Source: Actinomadura livida (lineage in GTDB: Bacteria > Actinomycetota > Actinomycetes > Streptosporangiales > Streptosporangiaceae). From it: DNA of 64,000 nucleotides. The notes beneath the pieces were generated by a model, which was not told the origin of the DNA, ran no database searches, and saw nothing but the letters and a program-made list of their open reading frames with translations. Below are positions 1 to 8,380 of this stretch, piece by piece (position 1 is the stretch's first letter; the number at the start of each line of letters is the position of its first letter). A program made the position numbers and the translations under genes. The DNA lies in the NCBI RefSeq assembly GCF_014648675.1, contig NZ_BMRO01000016.1, positions 81,444 through 145,443 on the forward strand. The letters are read 5' to 3'.

Positions 1-116
1 ACTGGGACGTCCGCGTCCTGCTGGACCTGCTCCCCGAAGACGAGACCGGGGTCATGGACGAGGCGCACGTCCCCCTCTACGAGAACTACCTCGCCCGCAT
101 CCTCGCCCAGTGCTAA
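1..116 (+). CDS. C-terminal end of an unidentified protein (partial)
   Basis: The frame starting at base 3 is open from the window edge to a TAA at 114-116 and reads as 37 plausible residues (begins WDVRVLLDLLPEDETG and ends ARILAQC). The gene begins outside the window, and the fragment is too short for me to assign a family. It converges on tsaD with only 27 bases between the stop codons. A 12-bp direct repeat (108-119 and 139-150) carries both stop codons. Codon choice is high-GC like the neighbours, so I take it as real coding sequence. Confidence 0.5.
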   Translation, partial: WDVRVLLDLLPEDETGVMDEAHVPLYENYLARILAQC

Positions 117-150
117 AGGTGCCAGTGCCAGAGGGTGCCAGTGCTAAAGG
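108..150. repeat. 12-bp direct repeat over two convergent stop codons
   Basis: The sequence CAGTGCTAAAGG occurs at 108-119 and again at 139-150, with related GGTGCCAGTGC units between. The first copy holds the TAA of the upstream + strand gene. The second holds the tsaD stop codon, read as TAG on the - strand. It looks like a small local duplication. Confidence 0.6.
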
Positions 151-1178
151 GTGATCGTCTCGATCGGGAGGCTTGAGTCCGCCGGGAGGGAGAGGTCGGA
201 GGGGGCGGCTCCGGAGGCGACGAGTTCGGAGCCGAGCGCGGCGACCATCGCTCCGTTGTCGGTGCAGAGCTTCGGGCGCGGCACCCGCAGCCGGACGCCG
301 GCGGCCTCGCAGCGCTCCGCCGCGAGGGCCCGCAGCCGGGAGTTCGCGGCGACGCCCCCGCCGATGAGCAGGTCGCGGACGCCGTTGTCCTTGCAGACCT
401 TCAGCGCCTTCTGCGTCAGGACGTCCACCACGGCCTCCTGGAACGACGCCGCGACGTCCGCGGCGGGCACCGGCTCGCCCGCGCGCTCCTTGGCCTCCAC
501 CCAGCGGGCCACGGCCGTCTTCAGGCCGGAGAACGAGAAGTCGTAAGTGCCGTCGTTGTACTTGCCGCGCGGGAACGCGATCGCGGCCGGGTCGCCGTCG
601 CGGGCCATCCGGTCGATGACCGGGCCGCCGGGGAAGCCCAGGTCGAGGACGCGGGCGACCTTGTCGAACGCCTCGCCGGCCGCGTCGTCCACGGTGCTGC
701 CGAGGGACCGGACGTCGCCCGCCACGTCCGGCACCAGCAGCAGCGACGAGTGGCCGCCGGACACCAGCAGCGCCACGCACGGCTTCGGCAGCGGGCCGTG
801 TTCGAGCTGGTCGACGCACACGTGCGCGGCCAGGTGGTTGACGCCGTAGAGCGGCTTGCCCAGCGACAGGGCGTACGCCTTGGCCGCGGCCACCCCGACC
901 ATCAGCGCACCGGGCAGGCCGGGGCCCGCCGTCACGGCGAACGCGTCGACGTCGCTGAACGCGATCCCGGCGTCGGCCAGCGCCCGCTCGATCGTCGGCT
1001 CCATCGCCTCCAGGTGCGCGCGCGACGCGACCTCCGGCACCACGCCGCCGAACCGGGCGTGCTGGTCGACGCTGGACGCGATCGCGTCCGCGAGCAGGGT
1101 GTTGCCCCGCACGATGCCGACGCCGGTCTCGTCGCACGACGTCTCGATGCCGAGCACCAGCGGCTCGTCCCGAATCAC
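144..1178 (-). CDS. tsaD: tRNA N6-adenosine threonylcarbamoyltransferase TsaD
   Basis: Transfers the threonylcarbamoyl group to A37 of ANN-decoding tRNAs, giving t6A, together with TsaB and TsaE in the cytoplasm. The 344-residue product has the family length. It shows the ETSCDETG signature at residues 12-19 and the metal-binding HLAAH at 115-119. I chose the GTG at 1178 because its GTGA overlaps the rimI stop, a translational-coupling arrangement repeated at rimI/tsaB. Longer upstream reading in this frame is only the shadow of rimI. It is the last gene of the tsaE-tsaB-rimI-tsaD run. The identification is secure. Confidence 0.96.
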   Translation of the reverse strand: MIRDEPLVLGIETSCDETGVGIVRGNTLLADAIASSVDQHARFGGVVPEVASRAHLEAMEPTIERALADAGIAFSDVDAFAVTAGPGLPGALMVGVAAAKAYALSLGKPLYGVNHLAAHVCVDQLEHGPLPKPCVALLVSGGHSSLLLVPDVAGDVRSLGSTVDDAAGEAFDKVARVLDLGFPGGPVIDRMARDGDPAAIAFPRGKYNDGTYDFSFSGLKTAVARWVEAKERAGEPVPAADVAASFQEAVVDVLTQKALKVCKDNGVRDLLIGGGVAANSRLRALAAERCEAAGVRLRVPRPKLCTDNGAMVAALGSELVASGAAPSDLSLPADSSLPIETITL

Positions 1179-1669
1179 TTGCTCTCCTTGGTGAAGCCCA
1201 TGGGCGGACGGGTGCGGAGCTTGCGGCACATGACGATCGCGTCCACGTCCGAGGGCTGGTAGTACCGCTTGCGGACGCCGACCTCGTCGAAACCGAACCG
1301 CTTGTAGAGGCGGCGCGCCCCGTCGTTGTCGGCGCGGACCTCCAGGAACACCGCCTCGCTGTTGCGGCGGGCGGCCTCGTCCAGCAGCTCGGTGAGCAGC
1401 GCGGCGCCGATGCCGCCGCCGCGCTGGTCGGCGCGCACCCCGATGGTCTGCACGTCGGCCTGGCCGCCGGCCGCGGCCAGGCCCGCGTAGCCGACGAGGT
1501 CGCCGCCGGGGGCCTCCGCGACGACGTAGTGCCGGGTCCGGGGCTGCTCGGCGAGCTCCTCGCGGAGCATCTCCTCGCTCCACGCGTCCTCCGGGAACAG
1601 CCCCTGCTCCAGCCGGAGGACGGCCGGGAGGTCCGTACCGGTCATGGTCCGCAGGACGACCCCGCTCAC
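1175..1669 (-). CDS. rimI: Ribosomal-protein-alanine N-acetyltransferase RimI
   Basis: GNAT-fold enzyme of the RimI family, which acetylates the N-terminus of ribosomal protein S18 and possibly other proteins with acetyl-CoA. The 164-residue product has the motif A acetyl-CoA loop (IGVRADQRGGGIGAALL) and the usual late segment with N, A, LY and FGF (residues DNDGARRLYKRFGF). The GTG start at 1669 overlaps the tsaB stop (GTGA), and the gene's own end overlaps the tsaD start, so tsaB-rimI-tsaD are translationally coupled. Linkage of rimI to t6A genes is common in actinobacteria. Substrate specificity is inferred from family and context only. Confidence 0.92.
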   Translation of the reverse strand: MSGVVLRTMTGTDLPAVLRLEQGLFPEDAWSEEMLREELAEQPRTRHYVVAEAPGGDLVGYAGLAAAGGQADVQTIGVRADQRGGGIGAALLTELLDEAARRNSEAVFLEVRADNDGARRLYKRFGFDEVGVRKRYYQPSDVDAIVMCRKLRTRPPMGFTKESK

Positions 1670-2346
1670 GCCCGCGTCACCTTCTTGCGCGGCCCGGGCT
1701 CCCTGGCGTCCGGCCTGCGCAGGTAGAGGGGCTCGGGCGGCAGGAGCTCGGGGACCTTCATCCCGGCCAGGCGCGCGACGGTCAGCTCGGCGAGGGCGGT
1801 CGCGGTGGGCAGCAGCGGCTCGTGCGCGCCTTCGCCGAAGACGTCCGGGAACAGCGTGGCGCCCTCGCCGACGACGGGGAGCCCGGCGGGCGCCCCGTCC
1901 AGCACGTCTGACGGCGCTCCCACGGCCGGGCCGGTGGCGCGCGCGCGGCACGAGTGGTACCGCGCCCAGTAGACCTCCTTGCGCCGAGCGTCCGTGACGA
2001 CGGCGAACGGCTCGGTCCTCCCGGTGGCCCACGCGATGATGTCCAGGGTGCAGGCACCGTGCACGGGGATGCTGAGCGCGTCCCCCATGGAGCGGGCGGT
2101 GACCAGCCCGACCCGGAGCCCGGTGTACGGGCCCGGCCCCACCCCGACGGCGACGGCGCTGAGGTCCGCGGGCGCAGCCCCGGCCTCCGCCATCACGCCC
2201 GCGATGGACGGGGTGAGCAGCTCGGTGTGCCTGCGGCGATCGACCGCCTCGGCCACCCCGCGCGGCACCGCGCCCTCACCCGGCGTCCACTCGTACAGCG
2301 CCACGGTGATCGCGGCGGTCGCGGTATCGAAAGCCAAGACCAGCAC
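1666..2346 (-). CDS. tsaB: tRNA threonylcarbamoyladenosine biosynthesis protein TsaB
   Basis: TsaB is the ASKHA-fold scaffold that dimerises with TsaD in the bacterial t6A complex. The 226-residue product starts LVLAFDTATAAITVAL and has the GVGPGPYTGLRVGL segment typical of TsaB. It lacks the metal site of TsaD, as expected. A GTG start at 2346 is used. The stop overlaps the rimI start by four bases. TsaE, normally the direct upstream neighbour, is separated here by the membrane-protein gene at 2419-3648. Confidence 0.95.
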   Translation of the reverse strand: MLVLAFDTATAAITVALYEWTPGEGAVPRGVAEAVDRRRHTELLTPSIAGVMAEAGAAPADLSAVAVGVGPGPYTGLRVGLVTARSMGDALSIPVHGACTLDIIAWATGRTEPFAVVTDARRKEVYWARYHSCRARATGPAVGAPSDVLDGAPAGLPVVGEGATLFPDVFGEGAHEPLLPTATALAELTVARLAGMKVPELLPPEPLYLRRPDAREPGPRKKVTRA

Positions 2347-2362
2347 GGGTTGTAAGCCTACA

Positions 2363-2402
2363 GGCCGCCCTCCGGTAGGGAGCCGCCGATGACCGGGCGG
2401 CC
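2363..2402 (-). terminator. Hairpin between the repeat-rich membrane protein and tsaB
   Basis: GGCCGCCC (2363-2370) pairs with GGGCGGCC (2395-2402) around a 24-base loop that can pair further. It lies 17 bases past the stop of the upstream gene and just before the tsaB start. There is no T-run, so it may be a weak terminator or attenuator. Confidence 0.35.
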
Positions 2403-2418
2403 CGGCCGCGTGCGGCCG

Positions 2419-3648
2419 TCAGGACTGTTCGAGGCCCTGGATGACGGCGCGGGCCACCTCGACCGCGCCGTCGGTGGCGGTGCCGGAGGAGATCGGGTCG
2501 CCGTCGTTGCCGCCGGAGTAGTGGATGGTGATGAGGACGTTGCCCAGCCGGACGTTCCCGATCGCCTCGCCGGACCCCTGCCCCTTGTCGACGCTGTAGA
2601 CGAGGTAGCCGTCGTCGCCGACGTCGTCGAGGCGGCGCTTCTCGGTGAGCTTCTGGCCGGTGAGGAGGGACTTGCCGGACTCGTCCGCGGTGCGCTCGGA
2701 GGTGAACGTGGCGGTGGCGGTGTCGGTGGCCGTCCGGCCCCGCGCGGCGGCGATGGCGCGGAGCTCGACGGTGAGCTGGCGCTTGTTCTTGCCCGTGTAG
2801 GCGCCCCACACGCACTGGTTCCGCCGGTCGCTGCTCTGGTAGGTCTCGGCCTCGGTCCGCTCGGACCCGGGCGCCAGCTTGTCGACGATGTCCTGGCCGA
2901 CGATCGTGCAGGAGTCGGGCACGGCGTTGCGCTCGCCCTTCGTCAGCGGGGAGCTCTCGCTGGCGCCGCTGCCGACGACCCGGCCGCCCTCGTCCTCGCC
3001 GCTCGCGCCGACGCCGCTCAGGACGACGAACGCCGCGAGCACGCAGACCGCGACGGCCGCGGCCGCCCCGCCGAGGACGACGGCCCAGCGCCGGCCCGTG
3101 CGGCGGTCCCGCACGACGCGGTGGCTGCCGGTCCGGTAGCCGCCGCTGCCGGCCCGGTACGAGCCGCTGCCCGTCCGGTAGCCGCCGCTCTCGGTGCGGT
3201 ACCCGCCGCTGTCGGTGCGGTAGCCGCCGGTGTCCCGGCCGTACTGGCCGCTGCCGGACCCGGTCTGGTAAGGGCCCGTCTCCCTCTGGTAGGGACCGCT
3301 ACCCGATGCGGCGGAGCGATAGCCGCCCGCGCGCTGCCCGCCGCTCGGGTGACCACCGGACTCGTACCCGCCGGACTGGTAACCACCGGACTCGTACCCG
3401 CCGGACTCGTACCCGCCCGACTCGTAACCACCGGACTGATACCCGCCGGACTCGTAACCGCCGGTGGCGTATCCACCGGTCCCGTAACCGCCGCCGGTTC
3501 CCGCGGAACCGCGGGGCTCCGGGTACGGCGCGTACTCGTCGCGGCCCGCGCCGTATCCACCGCCGTCCCGCCGCTGACCGCCGCCCCGGCCACCGTCCGA
3601 ACCGCGGTAGCTGTCGCGGTGACCACCGCTGCCATGGCTACCACTCAC
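2419..3648 (-). CDS. Membrane protein with Tyr/Gly/Ser repeats and a DUF3558-like extracytoplasmic domain
   Basis: Function unknown. The first ~185 residues are low-complexity: about ten YESGG/YQSGG pentapeptides followed by GGYRT-type repeats. A single membrane segment follows (about residues 190-210, WAVVLGGAAAAVAVCVLAAF). The ~190-residue outer domain has two conserved-looking cysteines (DSCTIV and NQCVWG) and resembles secreted DUF3558-type domains. I prefer the GTG at 3648, which has AGGAG nine bases upstream; an ATG at 3720 would add 24 residues. The gene splits tsaE from tsaB, genes that are normally adjacent, so it is probably an insertion into the t6A operon. The domain match is by eye. 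Confidence 0.7.
   Translation of the reverse strand: MSGSHGSGGHRDSYRGSDGGRGGGQRRDGGGYGAGRDEYAPYPEPRGSAGTGGGYGTGGYATGGYESGGYQSGGYESGGYESGGYESGGYQSGGYESGGHPSGGQRAGGYRSAASGSGPYQRETGPYQTGSGSGQYGRDTGGYRTDSGGYRTESGGYRTGSGSYRAGSGGYRTGSHRVVRDRRTGRRWAVVLGGAAAAVAVCVLAAFVVLSGVGASGEDEGGRVVGSGASESSPLTKGERNAVPDSCTIVGQDIVDKLAPGSERTEAETYQSSDRRNQCVWGAYTGKNKRQLTVELRAIAAARGRTATDTATATFTSERTADESGKSLLTGQKLTEKRRLDDVGDDGYLVYSVDKGQGSGEAIGNVRLGNVLITIHYSGGNDGDPISSGTATDGAVEVARAVIQGLEQS
3346..3495 (-). repeat. Ten 15-bp tandem units encoding YESGG-type pentapeptides
   Basis: Successive 15-bp units of the type CTCGTACCCGCCGGA with few changes run through this stretch, in frame with the membrane protein gene, and encode Y-[EQ]-S-G-G. 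Most differences between units are synonymous, or swap E and Q. The array is expected to be length-variable. Confidence 0.85.
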
Positions 3649-3778
3649 GGGTTCCCACTCCTGCTTGCGGAAATCAATATGTCGTGAAGGTGAGGCTCGT
3701 TCCGGCAAAGAGTACGACATCTAGCCGTAAAGTGGTCCAACCAGACTTGCAAAAAGCGCAGAAGTTGTCCGGACCCAG

Positions 3779-4249
3779 TCATCCAGGGCCTAGTTCCAGG
3801 TCGGACCAGCGATGACCGACCCCGACGATCCTTACTTCGCGTTCCTCTCCGGCGCCCTCCCCGCGCGAAAGGATCACTTCCAGACGGTCCTCCGCAAGGC
3901 CCTCCGCGATTCCTTCTCCCCACTCGACGATCGTCACCGATTCATCGAGCGAGGCATCGAGATCCAGATCGTCCAGCTCCGCGAAACCGCCCAGCCGGTA
4001 GGCGTCCACGTGGACGAGCGGCGGGCCCTCGCAGAGCGAGGGGTGCACCCGCGCGATCACGAACGTGGGGGACGTGATCGGCCCCCGCACCTTCAGGCCC
4101 TCGCCGATGCCCTGCGTGAGCGTCGTCTTGCCCGCGCCGAGCTGGCCCGTCAGCACGACCAGGTCGCCGGGACCGAGCAGCGCGGACAGGCGAACGCCCA
4201 GGTCACGCATGTCCTCGGCGGTGGGGATAGTGAGCGAAATCACATTCAC
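3779..4249 (-). CDS. tsaE: tRNA threonylcarbamoyladenosine biosynthesis ATPase TsaE
   Basis: P-loop ATPase that resets the TsaB-TsaD complex during t6A synthesis. The 156-residue product carries Walker A GQLGAGKTTLTQG (about residues 35-47), then GPITSPTFVIA and HVDAYRL, all typical of the family. The GTG at 4249 overlaps the stop of the alpha/beta hydrolase gene (GTGA), so the two are coupled. In related actinomycetes tsaE is followed directly by tsaB; here 130 bases and the membrane-protein gene intervene. Confidence 0.95.
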   Translation of the reverse strand: MNVISLTIPTAEDMRDLGVRLSALLGPGDLVVLTGQLGAGKTTLTQGIGEGLKVRGPITSPTFVIARVHPSLCEGPPLVHVDAYRLGGFAELDDLDLDASLDESVTIVEWGEGIAEGLAEDRLEVILSRGEGAGEEREVRIVGVGHRWSDLELGPG

Positions 4250-5319
4250 GCGGTGCGCTCCTTCTGCTGACCCTGACCCGGCCGGACGCGCTCGACGAGC
4301 CGGCGCAGGCCGCCGGTCACCACGCCCGGGTACTCCAGCGGCAGCACGTGCCCGGCCTCCTCCACCTCGACGAGCTCCGCGTCCGGCAGGGCCTCGGCGA
4401 TGCGGCGGGCGTGCGGGGCGGGCGTCATCCGGTCGGCCCCGCCGGCGAGCACCAGCGTCGGCACGTTACCGAGGACGCCGAGGCAGGCCACCTTGTCGTG
4501 CGCCATGAGCGCAGGGTAGAACTCGGCGATCACGTCGATCGGGGTGCCCCTGATCATGTGCTCCAGGAAGTCGACCACGGTGGGGCTCACGTGCTTGTCG
4601 GCGAACGCCATCTTCCGCGTGACGACGAACGCCAGGTCCGAGCCGAGGCCGCGGGCACGTTCCACCAGCTCGGCGCGGCGGCCGAGGCCGCGCAGCGTCC
4701 GCGGGGCCAGCGGCCGGACGACCTTGGCCAGCACCAGCGGCAGTCCCAGCGTCATCTCCGCCAGGTCGCCGCAGGACGTGTTGATCAGCGCGACCCCCGC
4801 GACCTGCCGGTCGAACAGCTCGGGGTGCCGGTCCGCCAGCGCCATGATCGACATGCCGCCCATGGAGTGCCCCACGAGGATGACGGGGCGGTTCTTGCGG
4901 ACCGTGGCCTTCAGCACGGCGTACAGGTCGTCGCCGGTCTGCTCGATCGTCGCGTTCAGGGGGTCGCTCCGCCCGGAGCGGCCGTGGCTGCGCTGGTCCC
5001 AGAAGACCATCCGCACGAATCCCTGCAGGTCGCGACGCTGGTAGTGCCAGGAGTGCAGGTTCAGGGTGTAGCCGTGGCAGAACACGATGGTCAGGCCGGC
5101 GTCATCCGGGCCGTCCACCTCGACGTGCAGCGGGAGCCCGTCGTCGGCCTGGACGGGCACCTCCCGGCCGCGCAGTTCGCCGAACGGCTCGCCGGCGTCG
5201 GGGTCGGGCCGCAGCCGGACCCGGCCGACGACGGCATGGCGCAGGCCGACGGCGGCGCCGACACCGGCGCCCGCCACGGCGCTCGCGACGCCGAGCCTGC
5301 GCCTGTTCCTGCTGTCCAT
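4246..5319 (-). CDS. Alpha/beta-fold hydrolase
   Basis: A 357-residue alpha/beta hydrolase of unknown substrate, conserved between alr and tsaE in many actinomycetes. The N-terminus has an Arg-rich start and a short hydrophobic stretch (SAVAGAGVGAAVGL), suggesting a membrane anchor. The fold is shown by the oxyanion segment FCHGYTLN, the nucleophile elbow GHSMGG, the acid GGADRMTP and the catalytic His in EAGHVLPLEYP. The ATG at 5319 was chosen because it follows the alr stop by 10 bases and starts the family-like N-terminus. It overlaps tsaE by four bases. Confidence 0.88.
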   Translation of the reverse strand: MDSRNRRRLGVASAVAGAGVGAAVGLRHAVVGRVRLRPDPDAGEPFGELRGREVPVQADDGLPLHVEVDGPDDAGLTIVFCHGYTLNLHSWHYQRRDLQGFVRMVFWDQRSHGRSGRSDPLNATIEQTGDDLYAVLKATVRKNRPVILVGHSMGGMSIMALADRHPELFDRQVAGVALINTSCGDLAEMTLGLPLVLAKVVRPLAPRTLRGLGRRAELVERARGLGSDLAFVVTRKMAFADKHVSPTVVDFLEHMIRGTPIDVIAEFYPALMAHDKVACLGVLGNVPTLVLAGGADRMTPAPHARRIAEALPDAELVEVEEAGHVLPLEYPGVVTGGLRRLVERVRPGQGQQKERTA

Positions 5320-5329
5320 ACGCGCCCCC

Positions 5330-6454
5330 CTACCGCCCCCCGCCCGGGTACGTCCTCGGTACCCGGGACCCGATGCGGGTGACGATCTCGTAGGAGATCG
5401 TTCCCAGTGCCTCCGCCCACTCCTGGGCGGTGGGCTCACCCCGGTCGCCCGGACCGAACAGGACGATCTCGTCCCCCGCCGCGAGCGTGTCGCCGCCGAG
5501 GTCGATGACGAACTGGTCCATGCAGACCCGCCCGGCGATCGTCCGGCGCCGCCCGCCCGCGAGGACCTGCAGCAGGTTGGACCCGTGCCGGGGGATGCCG
5601 TCCCCGTACCCCGCGGGGACGACGGCGAGGGTCGTGTCCCGTTCGGTGTGGTATGTGTGACCGTACGACACTCCGCTGCCTGCTGGGACCCGCTTGACCA
5701 GCGCCGCGGCCGCCACGAGGGTCATCGCGGGCCGCAGCCCGAACGTGCCGGCCGCCGGAACGGGCGTCAGCCCATAGGCGGCGATCCCCGGCCGGACGAG
5801 GTCGAAGCGCGCCTCGGGCAGCGTCAGCGCGGCCGCCGAGTTCGCGATGTGCCGGACCTCGAACCGCGCGCCGGCCTTCTCCGCGTAGCCGAGCATCTCG
5901 GTGAACGCGCCGAGCTGCGCCGCGATCGAGGGGTGGCCCGGCTCGTCCGCGCAGGCGAAGTGCGACATGACCCCGGCGACCCGGACCTGCCCCTCCGCCT
6001 CGGCCTTCAGCGCCGCGTCCACGAGGGCCTCCCAGTCCCGGCCCCGCACCCCGCCGCGGGACATGCCCGTGTCGGCCTTGAGGTGGATCCGCGCGGGGCG
6101 CCCCGCGCGCTCCGCCGCCCGGACGATCTCGTCCAGCAGCCATACCGCGCCGACGGTCAGGTCGACGTCCCGCGCGACGGCGTCCTCGTAGGGCTCGCCG
6201 GGGACGCCGAGGCAGACCAGCGTCCGGACGGTGACGCCCGCGGCGCGCAGCCGCAGCGCCTCGGCCAGCTTCGCGACGCCCAGCCAGGACGCCCCGCCCG
6301 CGAGCGCCGCCCCGGCCGCCTCGACCAGCCCGTGCCCGTACGCCTCGGCCTTCACCATGGCCATGACCTCGGCGCCCCCCGCGCGCTCGCGCAGCAGGCC
6401 GATGTTGTCGCCGATGGCGTCGAGATCGACGCGCGCCTCCGCCGGAACCCTCAT
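5330..6454 (-). CDS. alr: Alanine racemase
   Basis: PLP enzyme that interconverts L- and D-alanine and supplies D-Ala for peptidoglycan. The 374-residue product has the PLP lysine in VKAEAYGHG near residue 35, the catalytic Tyr region GVSYGHTY, and the C-terminal beta domain ending GTISYEIVTRIGSRVPR. The ATG at 6454 gives the standard N-terminus (RVPAEARVDLDAIGDNI). It lies in a run with nnr upstream and the alpha/beta hydrolase downstream, the usual actinobacterial order. Confidence 0.96.
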   Translation of the reverse strand: MRVPAEARVDLDAIGDNIGLLRERAGGAEVMAMVKAEAYGHGLVEAAGAALAGGASWLGVAKLAEALRLRAAGVTVRTLVCLGVPGEPYEDAVARDVDLTVGAVWLLDEIVRAAERAGRPARIHLKADTGMSRGGVRGRDWEALVDAALKAEAEGQVRVAGVMSHFACADEPGHPSIAAQLGAFTEMLGYAEKAGARFEVRHIANSAAALTLPEARFDLVRPGIAAYGLTPVPAAGTFGLRPAMTLVAAAALVKRVPAGSGVSYGHTYHTERDTTLAVVPAGYGDGIPRHGSNLLQVLAGGRRRTIAGRVCMDQFVIDLGGDTLAAGDEIVLFGPGDRGEPTAQEWAEALGTISYEIVTRIGSRVPRTYPGGGR

Positions 6455-6634
6455 ACCAACAGTCTGCCGTCCTCGCGGCCGTACCCGGAGCGTCATGGCC
6501 CAGCTCAAGGCCATTCCGGCCCGTATTCGAACGCCCCCTCGACGCCCTCTGTCCGATAGGACGTAAATGCCCGACCAGGGGTTCAGAAACGCTCCAGAAA
6601 GGCGGCACCGCCGCCACCACCAAGATCGGGAGCG

Positions 6635-8131
6635 CTACATCTGGCGGGCGACGCCCTGCGCGGTCCGGCGGAATGCCTCCGGAAGGGCGTTGATCACGTC
6701 GTGGGCGCCGATGGGGGCTTCGCCGCCGGGCTCGGGAGCCGCGGCGAGGCGCCCGGCGAGGCCGTGCAGGTAGGCGCCCGCGGCCGCCGCGTCGATGGCG
6801 GGCATCCCGCCCGCCAGGAGGGCGCCGACCAAGCCGGACAGGACGTCGCCCGTCCCGGCCGTGGCCAGGCGCGGCGTGCCGGTCGGGTTGACGCGGACGG
6901 GGCGGTCCGGCTCGGCGACCAGGGTCGTGGAGCCCTTGAGCAGCACGGTCGCGGACAGCTCGGCCGCGGCGCGCCGGACGTGCTCCAGCCGCCCGGCCTC
7001 GATGGCCTCGCGGTCGGCGCCGATGAGGCGGGCCAGCTCGCCCGCGTGCGGGGTGAGGACGGTCGGGGCCGCGCGGCGCAGGAGGTCGCGGCGGCGGGCC
7101 AGGACGGTGAGTCCGTCGGCGTCCACGAGGGCGGGCAGATCGGTGGTGAGGACGGCCTCCAGCAGCGACTCGCCGGCGTCGCCGGTGCCGAGCCCGGGGC
7201 CGACGACCCACGCCTGCACCCGTCCGACGCGTTCGAGGACCTCGGGACCGTGCGGACCGGGCTCGATGACCGTGGTGATGGCCTCGGGCCAGCGCTGCCG
7301 GACGAGTTCGGCAGGCCGGGCGACGGACGCGAAGCGCACCATGCCCGCCCCGCCGCGGACGGCGCCGCCCGTGGCGAGGACGGCCGCGCCGGTGAACTCC
7401 TCGCCGCCGGCGAGGACGCCGACGACGCCGCGGCGGTACTTGTCGGACTCGGAGCCGGGCTCGGGAGGCTGGACGTCCGCCGGGCGGGCCGCGACGACGT
7501 CCGGGTCGGGCAGGTCGGGGCCGAGCCCGATGTCGACCAGCTCGACCACTCCGCAGTGGGACGCGCCCGGGTCGATGAGGAGGCCCGGCTTGTGGGTGCC
7601 GAAGGTGACGGTGACGTCGGCGTGCACGGCGGTGCCCTCGACGCGGCCCGTGCTCGCGTCCACGCCGCTCGGGACGTCGCAGGCGACGACGACGCCGGGG
7701 GCCTGCGAGGCCAGTGCGGCGAGCCGGTCGTAGGGCGCGCGGAGGCCGCCCGTCCCGCCGATGCCGGTCAGCCCGTCGATGATCAGGTCGGCGTCGGCGA
7801 CGGCGGCGGTCTCCTCGCCGTCCCGCAGGACCCGGCCGCCCGCGGCCAGCAGGGCCGCCAGGCCGCCTTCGTGGATCTTGGAACCGGCCTGGACGGCGTG
7901 CACGCGGGCGCCGCGCCGGGCGAGCCGCGCCCCGGCGTAGAGGGCGTCGCCGCCGTTGTCGCCGCCGCCGGCCAGGAGGACCACGCGCGACCCGTACACG
8001 GCGGGCAGGACGCGGGCGCAGACGGACGCCAGCCCGGCGGCCGCGCGCTGCATCAGGGCGCCGTCCGGCAAGCGGGCCATAAGGGCCTCCTCGGCCGCCC
8101 GGACCTTGCCGACCTCGTGCGCGTACCTCAT
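6635..8131 (-). CDS. nnr: Bifunctional NAD(P)H-hydrate epimerase / ADP-dependent NAD(P)H-hydrate dehydratase
   Basis: Repairs hydrated NADH and NADPH. The N-terminal ~210 residues are the YjeF_N epimerase (GGGDNGGDALYAGARLA). The C-terminal ~270 residues are the ribokinase-like dehydratase (HAGELARLIG, VLLKGSTTLV and the catalytic AGTGDVLSGLVGALLAGG). Length 498 is normal for the fusion. The ATG at 8131 begins MRYAHEVGKVRAAE, the usual start. In Streptomyces an acpS gene lies between glmS and this gene. Here that place is taken by the HTH/DUF397 cluster, and acpS is not seen in the window. Confidence 0.95.
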   Translation of the reverse strand: MRYAHEVGKVRAAEEALMARLPDGALMQRAAAGLASVCARVLPAVYGSRVVLLAGGGDNGGDALYAGARLARRGARVHAVQAGSKIHEGGLAALLAAGGRVLRDGEETAAVADADLIIDGLTGIGGTGGLRAPYDRLAALASQAPGVVVACDVPSGVDASTGRVEGTAVHADVTVTFGTHKPGLLIDPGASHCGVVELVDIGLGPDLPDPDVVAARPADVQPPEPGSESDKYRRGVVGVLAGGEEFTGAAVLATGGAVRGGAGMVRFASVARPAELVRQRWPEAITTVIEPGPHGPEVLERVGRVQAWVVGPGLGTGDAGESLLEAVLTTDLPALVDADGLTVLARRRDLLRRAAPTVLTPHAGELARLIGADREAIEAGRLEHVRRAAAELSATVLLKGSTTLVAEPDRPVRVNPTGTPRLATAGTGDVLSGLVGALLAGGMPAIDAAAAGAYLHGLAGRLAAAPEPGGEAPIGAHDVINALPEAFRRTAQGVARQM

Positions 8132-8224
8132 CCGCGGCTCCCCAAGTCGATCACACACTTAGAGTGCCACGCGACGCCCCTTCGCAAGCGTCATCCCGAA
8201 CGGCGCCGGGTGCGCCCTCTGTCC

Positions 8225-8250
8225 AAAGTTGTAACTATTACTGCAACTTT
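8225..8250. promoter_or_regulatory. AT-rich inverted repeat upstream of the WhiJ-like regulator
   Basis: AAAGTTG (8225-8231) and CAACTTT (8244-8250) form a perfect 7-bp inverted repeat, AT-rich against a very GC-rich background. A TAGAAT at 8283-8288 could be a -10 box. The right arm CTGCAACTT recurs at 9968-9976, after the second DUF397 gene. An operator for self-regulation is plausible but unproven. Confidence 0.4.
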
Positions 8251-8380
8251 CGGTGCCAGATGCGTGCGGGGATCACCGGCCGTAGAATCGTGTTCATCCG
8301 GTCCGATGCGTTCGCACCGCGGCCCCCCGTGATGCGAAATGCGCCCAGATCAGTCCGCCGGGACTGGAGAGGCCCCACCG

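Noticed and set aside
3346..3495. 15-bp repeat array as a CRISPR
   Set aside because: Units are directly adjacent, without spacers, and in frame with the protein gene.
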